DNA of 61,752 nucleotides. It comes from Candidatus Cryptobacteroides avicola. GTDB taxonomy: Bacteria > Bacteroidota > Bacteroidia > Bacteroidales > UBA932. Numbering within the stretch: the first letter of the stretch is position 1; each line of letters opens with the position of its first letter. Below are positions 27,306 to 34,466 of the stretch, one piece after another. The stretch lies in contig JADILV010000007.1 of the NCBI GenBank assembly GCA_017695115.1, positions 1-61,752 on the forward strand, written 5' to 3'. The position numbers and the translations under genes were made by a program. Below the pieces are notes generated by a model. It searched no databases, had not been told where the DNA came from, and saw only the letters and a program-made list of their open reading frames with translations.

Positions 27306-29930
27306 ATGAAAGGGATATTGTGTGCCCTGTCTGTGCTGTGTCTGCTGTCATGTTCTTCGGTGGCGGACAGACCGGGACAGAGATGGAGCGCGGAGAAGGC
27401 ATCGGAATGGTATGCCGGGCATGAATGGATTGCCGGATGTAATTTCATACCAGGCTATGCTGTAAACCAGCTCGAAATGTGGCAGGAAGAAACGTTCGAT
27501 CCGGAAGCTATAGACAGGGAGCTTGGATGGGCGGAAGATCTGGGATTCAACTGTATGAGGGTGTTTCTCCATCACGTCCTGTGGGAAACCGATCCGGAAG
27601 GCTTTAAGGAAAGGATTGACAGGTATCTTGACATATCTGACAGTCATGGAATTTCCACCATGTTCGTTTTCCTGGATGATTGCTGGAATGAAAGCTATGC
27701 TCCCGGAAAGCAGCCGGAGCCACGGCAGGGAGTGCATAATTCCGGATGGGTCAAGGACCCGGGAATACTTTATTTCGGACCTTGCGGCAGCGGCTGCGAA
27801 TATGCCGTAGATACTACGAAGATAGTTTCTGTTCTTGAAGATTATGTAAAGGATATTCTTGAGACATTCCGGAAAGATGACCGTATCCTGGCATGGGACC
27901 TTTACAATGAGCCTGGAGGCGGACAGGATCCGGACCGTTACTGGGAGCGGAGTTTTCCTTTGCTGAAAAGCATTTTCGGATGGGCACGGGAAGTCGGTCC
28001 GGACCAGCCTTTAACGGCGGGTATCTGGAATGCCGCACTCGGAAAGATGAACGTATGGCAGATAGAGCATTCGGACATAATTACCTACCATACTTATGAA
28101 GGCCCCGGGCCGCACCGACATCTGATAGACACATTGCGGCACTACGGACGTCCGATGATCTGTACTGAATATATGGCCCGGACCCAGGGCAGTACGTTCC
28201 AGAGCATAATGCCGATGCTCAAGAGAGAAGGTGTAGGTGCTATAAACTGGGGGCTGGTCGCAGGCAAGACCAACACCATATATGCATGGGCAACGCCTCT
28301 TGACCATGAGCCGGAAGTATGGTTCCATGATATACTCCGGAGTGACGGGACTCCGTACAGCCGGGAAGAAACGGACTGTATAAAATCCCTTACCGGAAAA
28401 AGCCTCCCTGTCATTCCTTATCCTGAGTCCGTTTCATGGAAAGACGGAACTTGCGACATCACGGGAGCAGACATAGTCTGCCACGGACTGTCTGCAGAAG
28501 AGAAAGCGGTAGCGGAAACTTTTGCCGCCGGACTGAAATCGTCTTTTCCGGGGAAAGGAAAAGTTTCAGTACATTTTTACCATGAAAGATCTCTTCCGGA
28601 CGAAGCATACAGGATTGACGTCATGCGGGACAGGATAGATATCTATGCCGGATCTGTGTCCGGAACCCTTTATGCGTCGAACACGCTCAGGCAGATGGCC
28701 GGGATGGGAATCAGGGAACCTGCCGGACGGAATTCCAGGATACCGTGTGTCAGCATAGCCGACAGTCCCAGATTCGGCTACAGGGGAATGCATCTTGACT
28801 GTTCAAGACATTTTTTCAGTATTGCAGAAGTCAAAAAACTGCTTGATCTGATGTCTTACTATAAATTGAACAGGTTCCATTGGCATCTGACCGATGATCA
28901 GGGCTGGCGTATAGAGATAAAGAAATATCCTCTTCTGACTGAAACCGGAGCCTGGAGGAACGGGACGATGATAGGGCATGATATGGAGTCCAACGACGGT
29001 ATAAGTTATGGCGGATATTACACTCAGGAGCAGCTTAAAGAAGTCGTTGAATATGCTGACAGTCTCTGTATTGAGGTGATTCCTGAATTCGATCTGCCGG
29101 CGCACATGGTTTCTGCATTGACGGCGTATCCGTATCTCGGTTGTACAGGAGGTCCGTATAATCTTTTGACAGTATGGGATATAGCTAAGGATGTCCTTTG
29201 TGCAGGCAAAGAGTCTTCATTTGAATTCATTGAGGATGTGCTGGATGAAATCTGCAGTATATTCCCTTCAGAGTATATTCATATCGGAGGAGATGAGTGT
29301 CCTAAGATCAGGTGGGAGAACTGCCTGTACTGTCAGTCCAGGATCAAGGAGCTGGGCCTTGAGGACACCGGGGAATGGTCGGCCGAGCATTATTTGCAGA
29401 ACTATGTTACGTCCAGAGTCCAGAAAATTCTGGCCTCCAAAGGGCGGAAGATAATAGGTTGGGATGAAATTCTTGACGGCCGTCTTGATGCAGGAGCTAC
29501 GGTTATGTCATGGAGGGGAACGGCAGGGGGCATTAAAGCCGCTGAAAACGGATTCGACGCGATAATGACACCGTGTGACTATTGTTATCTTGACTACTGT
29601 CAGTCGGACAGGCCGGAGCTCGAGCCGCCCGGAATCGGCAATTATGTTCCGATAGAGAAGTGCTATGCATTCGAGCCGCTTGACGGTATACCTGACGAGG
29701 CAAAGGAACATATTCTCGGTGTCCAATGCAACCTGTGGACAGAATTCATTGCGACTGACGAACATCTTGAGTATATGCTTTTACCGAGACTTCTCGCCAT
29801 TAGCGAGGTCCAGTGGTCAAGTCCCGGAATAAAGGATTTCAACAGGTTCAAGGCAACGCTTTTAACATCGCATCTTCCGTCTCTGGAGCATTCCGGCTAT
29901 AATTATTGTCATGTTGTAGAGCAGGAATAG
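27306..29930 (+). CDS. Bimodular lipoprotein: GH5-like domain fused to GH20 beta-N-acetylhexosaminidase
   Basis: From ATG 27306 the protein is 874 residues with lipobox Cys16 (CLLSCSS); the GTG at 27258 and earlier ATG would place 16 or fewer charged residues before the signal peptide. Residues about 25-360 form a cellulase-like TIM barrel with candidate acid/base Glu202 in DLYNEPGG and nucleophile Glu288 in ICTEYMA. Residues about 366-475 are a GH20b-like alpha/beta domain, then the GH20 barrel with FHWHLTDDQGW, PEFDLPAH and the catalytic Asp663-Glu664 pair in HIGGDECPK. GH20 enzymes remove terminal beta-GlcNAc or GalNAc by substrate assistance. The two sites could act in sequence on one glycan. 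It is the last gene of the PUL, closed by a terminator. Confidence 0.88.
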   Translation: MKGILCALSVLCLLSCSSVADRPGQRWSAEKASEWYAGHEWIAGCNFIPGYAVNQLEMWQEETFDPEAIDRELGWAEDLGFNCMRVFLHHVLWETDPEGFKERIDRYLDISDSHGISTMFVFLDDCWNESYAPGKQPEPRQGVHNSGWVKDPGILYFGPCGSGCEYAVDTTKIVSVLEDYVKDILETFRKDDRILAWDLYNEPGGGQDPDRYWERSFPLLKSIFGWAREVGPDQPLTAGIWNAALGKMNVWQIEHSDIITYHTYEGPGPHRHLIDTLRHYGRPMICTEYMARTQGSTFQSIMPMLKREGVGAINWGLVAGKTNTIYAWATPLDHEPEVWFHDILRSDGTPYSREETDCIKSLTGKSLPVIPYPESVSWKDGTCDITGADIVCHGLSAEEKAVAETFAAGLKSSFPGKGKVSVHFYHERSLPDEAYRIDVMRDRIDIYAGSVSGTLYASNTLRQMAGMGIREPAGRNSRIPCVSIADSPRFGYRGMHLDCSRHFFSIAEVKKLLDLMSYYKLNRFHWHLTDDQGWRIEIKKYPLLTETGAWRNGTMIGHDMESNDGISYGGYYTQEQLKEVVEYADSLCIEVIPEFDLPAHMVSALTAYPYLGCTGGPYNLLTVWDIAKDVLCAGKESSFEFIEDVLDEICSIFPSEYIHIGGDECPKIRWENCLYCQSRIKELGLEDTGEWSAEHYLQNYVTSRVQKILASKGRKIIGWDEILDGRLDAGATVMSWRGTAGGIKAAENGFDAIMTPCDYCYLDYCQSDRPELEPPGIGNYVPIEKCYAFEPLDGIPDEAKEHILGVQCNLWTEFIATDEHLEYMLLPRLLAISEVQWSSPGIKDFNRFKATLLTSHLPSLEHSGYNYCHVVEQE

Positions 29931-29950
29931 TCTGATTTTCTTTTTTTTGT

Positions 29951-29984
29951 GAATCCGTCCGTATTACAGGGCGGATTCATTTTT
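29951..29984 (+). terminator. Terminator of the polysaccharide utilisation operon
   Basis: A hairpin with a 10-bp stem (GAATCCGTCC with GGGCGGATTC, one G-U pair) and an 8-nt loop, followed by ATTTTTC, lies 20 nt after the stop of the GH fusion gene. Confidence 0.8.
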
Positions 29985-30056
29985 CAATGCATGCCGACCG
30001 GTGTTTTGACCTGAAATAATATTATATTTACTGTCGGATACTTAAATATTAATCCG

Positions 30057-30623
30057 ATGTTTACCGAGAAAGAAAAACGGGACAAAGGGGAGTGGTATGA
30101 TGCAAACAACGACCCCGCCTTGCTGAAAGAGATGTCAGACTGCCAGAGCAGACTGTATGAATACAATATGCTCCGTCCGGACCGGATCCGGGAAAAAACC
30201 GTGGCCTTGCGCGGAATCCTCGGGAAAATGGGGGAGAGATGCACCGTACATCCGTCTTTCAGGTGCGACTACGGCTACAACATATTTCTTGGAGACGATG
30301 TATTCATAAATTATGATACGGTGATTCTCGACGGAGCTCCGGTTACTGTCGGGAACCATGTCTTCATAGGGCCGCAATGCGGTTTCTATACAGCCATACA
30401 TCCTTTTTCTGTCTCCGAAAGAAATCTCGGCCTGGAACGGGCCCTTCCCATCACTATACATGACAATGTCTGGATAGGCGGCAAAGTCTGCATCCTTCCG
30501 GGAGTCACCGTAGGTGAAGGGGCTGTCATCGGGGCGGACAGTGTCGTGACCAGGGATGTCCCTCCGTACTCAGTCGTTGCAGGCAATCCCGCCAGAGTCA
30601 TAAAGACCCTCGAAAAGCAGTGA
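30057..30623 (+). CDS. Maltose/galactoside O-acetyltransferase family protein
   Basis: A 188-residue left-handed beta-helix acetyltransferase (Maa/LacA/NodL type) that moves acetyl from acetyl-CoA to a sugar hydroxyl. The N-terminal Mac segment (MFTEKEKRDKGEWYDANNDPAL) is followed by hexapeptide repeats (NVFIGPQ, DNVWIGGKVCILPGVTVGEGAVIGADSVVTRDV) and the usual end [13 protein letters not shown]. The likely catalytic His is in YTAIHPF. The last 36 codons are repeated at 32041-32149 on the far side of a two-gene insertion. This gene is the complete copy. Confidence 0.9.
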   Translation: MFTEKEKRDKGEWYDANNDPALLKEMSDCQSRLYEYNMLRPDRIREKTVALRGILGKMGERCTVHPSFRCDYGYNIFLGDDVFINYDTVILDGAPVTVGNHVFIGPQCGFYTAIHPFSVSERNLGLERALPITIHDNVWIGGKVCILPGVTVGEGAVIGADSVVTRDVPPYSVVAGNPARVIKTLEKQ

Positions 30624-30624
30624 T
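30516..30624 (+). repeat. 109-bp direct repeat, copy 1 (3' end of acetyltransferase)
   Basis: This stretch covers the last 36 codons and stop of the acetyltransferase gene. It recurs at 32041-32149 in the same direction with one mismatch (A to G, Asp to Gly). The two copies bracket the two-gene cassette. Confidence 0.95.
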
Positions 30625-30694
30625 GATATAATGATCCTATTGTACATTAGAGCGAAGAATCTGCCGGACAGGTTTGATGTTGCATGATATAGTC

Positions 30695-30724
30695 TTGTAT
30701 AATTCAACGGTGTTTGTATATTTG
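30695..30724 (+). promoter_or_regulatory. Promoter of the STAS/GHKL cassette
   Basis: TTG at 30695-30697, a 19-nt spacer, then TATATTTG at 30717-30724 fit the Bacteroidota promoter. It lies 21 nt before the ATG at 30746 and within the inserted segment, so the cassette brings its own promoter. Confidence 0.65.
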
Positions 30725-30745
30725 TAAAATTGTATTACGACGGTC

Positions 30746-31639
30746 ATGAGAATAGCGGAGGACATAAATATACAGCCGGAGAAACTGTCATCTGGATTTA
30801 GTGCCGCATTGCGTATCTGTAAAAAAATTAACGGCAGTCAGGATCAGAGAGATGTCATAGATTTTTCTCGTGCCCGTTTTGTTACGCCAACATTTGTCAT
30901 GCCTCTTCTTGTATATATAAAGAAATCAGCAAAAGGCATATCTATAGACCATACCGATGGTTATCTGAATTCTATATGCTTTGACAGGTTAGGCGTAAGT
31001 TCTGGAGTAATGCGAAAGTCGGAATTTGCAGCATATCTTGAACAGTTTTCAAGGAAACGGTATATTCCTCTCATCAGTTTCCCTGCAGCAAGTGACCGTG
31101 TAGAGGATAAAAATAATATAATGTCTGTTATTGAGTCTATGATAGTCAAACAGGCTGGATTGAAGTCTAATATCGTTTCAGGAATCAAGTATATGTTAGG
31201 AGAGATGGTGGATAACATATCAGAGCATTCGCTATCAGATTATGGATATATTCTGGCACAATGCTATCCGGCTTCAAAGTATATCGATATCTGTATAGGG
31301 GATACCGGCAGAACACTTTTGGGCAGTTATGCAGATATCCTGAATTGTGAGATAGCGAGCGACGGCGAGGCAATGAGAGCCGCTAATAGTGGTATTTCGG
31401 CTAAGAATCTTCCTGATGCAGAAAACAGGGGATATGGAATAAGTACTACAAAGAAAATGCTTGTCGAAGGCATGGGCGGGCAATATATGATGGTTTCAGG
31501 CGATACGGTATATGTAAATACCATGTCAGGATCAGGCTATTTTGAATTACCGTATAAAATCCGTTTTGAAGGTACCATAGTCGCTTTGAGAATTCCTTAT
31601 TGGAATGAAAATTTCAGGTATATCAATTATATAGAATAG
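30746..31639 (+). CDS. STAS-like plus GHKL-ATPase regulatory protein
   Basis: A 297-residue protein with two parts. Residues about 30-75 resemble a STAS-like strand-helix unit (VIDFSRARFVTPTF). Residues about 140-290 are a histidine-kinase-type ATPase: N box EMVDNISEH at 153-161 (Glu153, Asn157), G1 box DTG at 186-188, G2 box NRGYGIST at 227-234. No dimerisation/His phospho-acceptor helix, membrane segment or receiver domain is seen, so it is not an ordinary sensor kinase. It resembles anti-sigma kinases of the RsbW/SpoIIAB kind, which phosphorylate or trap a STAS partner. The small STAS-like gene 9 bp downstream is the obvious partner. The pathway controlled is unknown. Confidence 0.75.
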   Translation: MRIAEDINIQPEKLSSGFSAALRICKKINGSQDQRDVIDFSRARFVTPTFVMPLLVYIKKSAKGISIDHTDGYLNSICFDRLGVSSGVMRKSEFAAYLEQFSRKRYIPLISFPAASDRVEDKNNIMSVIESMIVKQAGLKSNIVSGIKYMLGEMVDNISEHSLSDYGYILAQCYPASKYIDICIGDTGRTLLGSYADILNCEIASDGEAMRAANSGISAKNLPDAENRGYGISTTKKMLVEGMGGQYMMVSGDTVYVNTMSGSGYFELPYKIRFEGTIVALRIPYWNENFRYINYIE

Positions 31640-31648
31640 GAGGTAACA

Positions 31649-31996
31649 ATGAATACATTTTATATAGCAGAAATTTTAAGTTCTGACTTGATGTCACGAC
31701 CTCTGGCAGATGATTTTTATAACTATATAAGAAACTCAAAAGAAAACAAAGTCATAATAGATTTTTCAGGGGTGCATTTTGCTACGAGGAGTTTTATGGA
31801 CGAATTTTATGTGCTTTTTCAGGAACACATGAAAAAATCGGAAGTAGAATTATCTAATCTTCCTCCTGATGTTGAAAAGACTTTGGAAGCCGTCAAAGCT
31901 ACGCAGAATAAAAAAAAGATAGTTTCTGATGATATAATAGTTAAGACAAAAAATATTCTGGATTTAGAGAATCGTCTTGCAACGTTGGCCATTTAA
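31649..31996 (+). CDS. Small STAS-like (DUF4325-type) protein
   Basis: A 115-residue protein with the STAS-like pattern [24 protein letters not shown] at about residues 34-57, similar to the first part of its upstream neighbour. DUF4325 proteins are often found beside GHKL ATPases. Ser48 of the TRSF turn is a candidate equivalent of the phosphorylated Ser in anti-anti-sigma factors, but the alignment is loose. The C-terminal third is charged and helical. It is co-transcribed with 30746-31639 and lies inside the repeat-bracketed cassette. A partner-switching role is inferred. Confidence 0.72.
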   Translation: MNTFYIAEILSSDLMSRPLADDFYNYIRNSKENKVIIDFSGVHFATRSFMDEFYVLFQEHMKKSEVELSNLPPDVEKTLEAVKATQNKKKIVSDDIIVKTKNILDLENRLATLAI

Positions 31997-32040
31997 CATG
32001 TATCAAGACCAATACTACATTAGAACATGTGTCGGGGAGG

Positions 32041-32149
32041 GAAGGGGCTGTCATCGGGGCGGGCAGTGTCGTGACCAGGGATGTCCCTCCGTACTCAGTC
32101 GTTGCAGGCAATCCCGCCAGAGTCATAAAGACCCTCGAAAAGCAGTGAT
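32041..32149 (+). pseudogene. Truncated 3' copy of the acetyltransferase gene (109-bp repeat, copy 2)
   Basis: This copy of 30516-30624 encodes only the C-terminal residues ending [16 protein letters not shown], with no start codon or N-terminal domain, so it cannot make an enzyme. It is 108/109 identical to copy 1, which implies a recent event. An 8-bp inverted repeat (ATTATGAA-3-TTCATAAT) lies 11 bp further on at 32160-32178. Confidence 0.9.
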
Positions 32150-32257
32150 AATATCATTAATTATGAAAACTTCATAATGCAAATGTCATAATGACTTTAT
32201 TGGGCCCTTTTATTGAATCTATGTAGAAAAGCAATAAAAATCAGACGATTGCAGTGA

Positions 32258-32315
32258 AAAATCCGTATATTTACGGAGACCGGGCGATTATACCGGTTTC
32301 GTATATACGGATTTT
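32258..32315 (+). other. Long hairpin in the leader of the ogt-like gene
   Basis: A 13-bp perfect stem (AAAATCCGTATAT at 32258-32270 with ATATACGGATTTT at 32303-32315) closes a loop of 32 nt that contains ACCGGG and ACCGGT. It ends 14 nt before the ATG at 32330. It could be a terminator of the upstream unit, or a regulatory leader of the repair gene. Confidence 0.6.
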
Positions 32316-32329
32316 CTAATATAGGCACT

Positions 32330-32953
32330 ATGGATCCCGACCTGCAGTATCTGTTTGATCTTGATTGGATAATCACCCGTATAAACGGGAAAATATCTTC
32401 TGTGGCCCTCGACTGGAAGCCGCTTGCCGCTCTTACTTCAAAAGTTTCATTCTGGCCTACTTCGCGGATTTCCGATATTGAAAGCACAAAAATCAGTACC
32501 CGGGAACTCCTGAAGATTTCTTCGGAAGCCGTATGGAGCGACCTGTTTCCGGTAGGTACACCGTTCCAGAAAAAGGTCTGGGAGAATCTGTTCTATCTTA
32601 CGCACCGCAGGCCGGAAGAATCTCCAGGCGAGAGGTCTGCGGAGCCTGGAAATGCCGTCAGGCTGGTAAGCTATACCGACTTTGCAGCCATGTGCGGCAG
32701 CCGTCCCGGGGTGAGGGCTGTAGCGCATGCGGTCGGCCTGAATCCGATTCCTGTCATAATCCCGTGCCATCTTATAGTACCGAAAGAAGCGACGGACAGC
32801 ATCTCCCGCACAGAAAAAGAAGCAGAGACCACCCTTTTCGGAAAAGACGGTCTCTGCCTTGATACCTCGCTTGATTTCGGACAGTTCAGCCTTCTTGGGG
32901 GAAAGCCCCTCAAACGCGACCTCATCCGCCTTACTTTTTCAGATATGATGTAG
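32330..32953 (+). CDS. Methylated-DNA--[protein]-cysteine S-methyltransferase family protein
   Basis: Suicide DNA-repair proteins of this family take methyl groups from O6-methylguanine onto an active-site Cys. The C-terminal domain shows TPFQKKVWENL, VSYTDFAAMCGSRPGVRAVAHAVGLNPIPVIIPCHLIVP and LLGGKPLKRDLI. The nucleophile is Cys146 in PCH. The usual motif is PCHR[VI][VI]; here it is PCHLIV, with the conserved Arg replaced by Leu, and a longer insert (RPEESPGERSAEPGNA) follows the first helix. Activity may therefore differ from standard Ogt. The last residues come from the 22-bp repeat at 32924-32945. Confidence 0.85.
   Translation: MDPDLQYLFDLDWIITRINGKISSVALDWKPLAALTSKVSFWPTSRISDIESTKISTRELLKISSEAVWSDLFPVGTPFQKKVWENLFYLTHRRPEESPGERSAEPGNAVRLVSYTDFAAMCGSRPGVRAVAHAVGLNPIPVIIPCHLIVPKEATDSISRTEKEAETTLFGKDGLCLDTSLDFGQFSLLGGKPLKRDLIRLTFSDMM
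32924..32945 (+). repeat. 22-bp direct repeat, copy 1 (3' end of ogt-like gene)
   Basis: An exact 22-bp match to 33678-33699 in the same direction (begins ATCCGCCTT, ends TTTCAGATA). Here it encodes the residues IRLTFSD near the end of the methyltransferase. Confidence 0.95.
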
Positions 32954-32954
32954 T

Positions 32955-33284
32955 TTACAGATATTGTGCAATTACATGATTATTGCTGACATATCGTATT
33001 AAATAGACAAGTTCTCCATTTTGTCTATAGATATTGAAGAATATATACCAGAATGTTGTATTGTTCTTCGGGAAAACTGCATATAATAGATTATGTCCGT
33101 ATTTTTCGAAGTAGCCAGGTGCCGGCTTCTTTACCTTGGAATGTAGATTAAGCCTTATATCTTCCAATAAATCGTCTACATATTTCAGACTGCTGTCCTT
33201 GAAGCTGAAGTAGCCCTGTTCATAAAGAATATCTGCCAGTCTGTTAAAATAAACAAGTGTTTCCGGTAAAAATACTATTCTCAT
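32955..33284 (-). CDS. Putative RelE/ParE-type toxin
   Basis: A 109-residue basic protein that starts MRIVFLPETLVYFNRLADIL and has the strand-rich end YAVFPKNNTTFWYIFFNIYRQNGELVYLIRYVSNNH, in keeping with the RelE/ParE fold (mRNA interferase or gyrase poison). No single catalytic residue set can be named. The assignment rests mostly on its place: its start overlaps the stop of a clear Phd-type antitoxin by 4 bp on the minus strand. It is the second gene of the repeat-bracketed cassette. Confidence 0.68.
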   Translation of the reverse strand: MRIVFLPETLVYFNRLADILYEQGYFSFKDSSLKYVDDLLEDIRLNLHSKVKKPAPGYFEKYGHNLLYAVFPKNNTTFWYIFFNIYRQNGELVYLIRYVSNNHVIAQYL

Positions 33285-33538
33285 TTCTTCGCCTCGAACA
33301 ACCCTTCAATATGTTTCAATGCACCGGCCTTAAAATCCTCGAATGACAATGACCTTTCAAGGTCTGCATCAGGATCGAGTATGTATTTCCTGTCTATTAC
33401 AATGTCCGATTCAGTGACAGGAACTATCCTGTAACTTTTGTCTTTACCCCTCTGGATCAGCAGTTCCTGTCCGGCGTCCACCTGGTCAAGATAGGTTTTC
33501 TGGTTTGCCCTGAATTCACGTGAAGATATTATAAGCAT
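33281..33538 (-). CDS. Phd/YefM family antitoxin
   Basis: An 85-residue antitoxin. The N-terminal DNA-binding part is MLIISSREFRANQKTYLDQVDAGQELLIQRGKDKSYRIVPV, the typical Phd/YefM pattern; the C-terminal part (SFEDFKAGALKHIEGLFEAKK) is the flexible toxin-neutralising tail. It precedes the toxin with a 4-bp overlap. A -7 box and an inverted repeat directly upstream suggest autoregulation. Confidence 0.85.
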   Translation of the reverse strand: MLIISSREFRANQKTYLDQVDAGQELLIQRGKDKSYRIVPVTESDIVIDRKYILDPDADLERSLSFEDFKAGALKHIEGLFEAKK

Positions 33539-33542
33539 AATC

Positions 33543-33568
33543 GTGTACCAATTTTATACACAAAGATA
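33543..33568 (-). promoter_or_regulatory. Promoter and operator of the toxin-antitoxin genes
   Basis: On the minus strand TATCTTTG (plus-strand 33561-33568) is a -7 box. Between it and the antitoxin start lies an inverted repeat GTGTA-9-TACAC (33543-33561), a plausible operator for the Phd-type antitoxin. Confidence 0.55.
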
Positions 33569-33584
33569 CATTAAATTTGATATA

Positions 33585-33659
33585 TTAAAAAAAATGAGGC
33601 GATCCAAAAGGAGGAATTTCAAGCGTAATGCTGAAAGCACCCTTTTGAGCCGCCATCAT
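33585..33659 (-). CDS. Possible 24-residue small ORF
   Basis: Between the SIMPL gene and the antitoxin promoter, inside the inserted segment, an ATG-started frame of 24 codons reads MMAAQKGAFSITLEIPPFGS and then a few more residues. No family was recognised and there is no promoter box at its start. It may be a remnant brought in with the cassette rather than a gene. Confidence 0.2.
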   Translation of the reverse strand: MMAAQKGAFSITLEIPPFGSPHFF

Positions 33660-33677
33660 GGTACTATGATGATTTAA

Positions 33678-33699
33678 ATCCGCCTTACTTTTTCAGATA
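33678..33699 (+). repeat. 22-bp direct repeat, copy 2 (3' end of SIMPL gene)
   Basis: An exact copy of 32924-32945. On the minus strand it contains the last codons and the stop of the SIMPL-domain gene, so both neighbouring genes use the same 22 bp. Confidence 0.95.
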
Positions 33700-34392
33700 G
33701 TATGTGACAGAGGTCACTACGCGCACCTTCTTGATTTCAGGGGTGTTGCTGTCGCGGTTCTCGATGGTGAAAGTACCCTGGTTGGCTGTCTTGATCTTGC
33801 CGAGCCTGCTGCCTGAATCCTTTGCGAATTTCTCTCCTACTTCACGGGCGTTCTTCGTAGCCTCTTCGATCATTCCCGGCTTTATCTCATTCAGTCCTTC
33901 GAACTTGAATTCTACAGGGTTGCTCCATGTGTTTTCAGACCCGACCACTATACCTTTCTTCAGCAGGTCCGTCTGTTTTTTCATCAGGGCGAGGACGGTA
34001 TCCACGTTGCCCGTGCAGACCGTGACGACATTGGTCGACAGATAGCGGTAGGTGCGGTCGTTGTTGCCGTATTCCTGTGCATATTTATCCGATATTACCG
34101 GGACGGCCACTGTGATCTCGGATTCGGCTATACCTCCGTCCGTCAGGAACTTCTTTATAGTGGCGGTGTTCCTGTTTATTTCGGAATATACAGAGTTGAT
34201 GTCGTTTCCCACCACTTTGAATACCAGAGGCCAGATGACCTTGTCTGCAGGTACCTCTTTTTCACACAGACCTTTTACGGTCACTATCCTGTCGAAAGAC
34301 CTGAAGTCCTTCACCGCCTTCGGGAGCATGGCTCCCAGAAAGACCAGGCCGATCATAATGAACAGACCTGACAAAAGTTTTCCTTTATCCAT
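33685..34392 (-). CDS. SIMPL domain (DUF541) protein
   Basis: A 235-residue protein with an N-terminal membrane anchor or signal (about 6-26, LLSGLFIMIGLVFLGAMLP) and a periplasmic SIMPL/DUF541 domain: DRIVTVKGLCEKEVPADKVIWPLVF, then SEITVAVPVISDKYAQ, and the C-terminal AREVGEKFAKDSGSRLGKIKTANQGTFTIEN followed by a KKVRVVTSVTYYLKK end. Members form oligomeric periplasmic rings and have been linked to envelope stress; the function is unclear. It is the last gene of the leftward efflux operon. Confidence 0.85.
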   Translation of the reverse strand: MDKGKLLSGLFIMIGLVFLGAMLPKAVKDFRSFDRIVTVKGLCEKEVPADKVIWPLVFKVVGNDINSVYSEINRNTATIKKFLTDGGIAESEITVAVPVISDKYAQEYGNNDRTYRYLSTNVVTVCTGNVDTVLALMKKQTDLLKKGIVVGSENTWSNPVEFKFEGLNEIKPGMIEEATKNAREVGEKFAKDSGSRLGKIKTANQGTFTIENRDSNTPEIKKVRVVTSVTYYLKK

Positions 34393-34466
34393 AATGACAA
34401 CAATTAAATGTCGGACTAATATAAATATTTTCCATCAGATTTCCGGCTTTATGCCCGGAGCTCCTG

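Larger units (their letters stand above)
30625..32149 (+). mobile_element. Inserted two-gene cassette bracketed by 109-bp repeats
   Basis: The segment from the end of repeat copy 1 to the end of copy 2 holds a complete promoter-driven two-gene unit, more AT-rich than its surroundings, plus a second copy of the acetyltransferase 3' end. Removing it restores an uninterrupted acetyltransferase gene followed by the ogt leader. No recombinase or transposase gene is present, and a 109-bp repeat is far too long for an ordinary transposon target duplication. Insertion by site-specific or homologous recombination at the gene end is inferred. Confidence 0.6.
32946..33699 (-). mobile_element. Inserted toxin-antitoxin cassette bracketed by 22-bp repeats
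   Basis: The segment between and including the second repeat is 754 bp and holds a complete two-gene toxin-antitoxin unit with promoter. Deleting it would join GAT of the methyltransferase to AGT ATG TGA, restoring an open frame that ends in ...SDSM instead of ...SDMM, and would make the two convergent genes overlap by 23 bp. The insertion therefore changed only the last two residues. No recombinase is present. Confidence 0.6.

Noticed and set aside
30057..32149. Two intact tandem acetyltransferase genes
   Set aside because: The second copy has only 109 bp of the 3' end, with no start and no catalytic part.
33515..33524. TTCACGTGAA as a third parS site
   Set aside because: Only the 10-bp core is palindromic. 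The outer GTT/AAC present in both mnmG-region sites are missing, and it lies in the coding start of the antitoxin.
30625..33699. Insertion sequence or integron
   Set aside because: No transposase, integrase, terminal inverted repeats or attC-like sites were found. The direct repeats are gene ends of different lengths.
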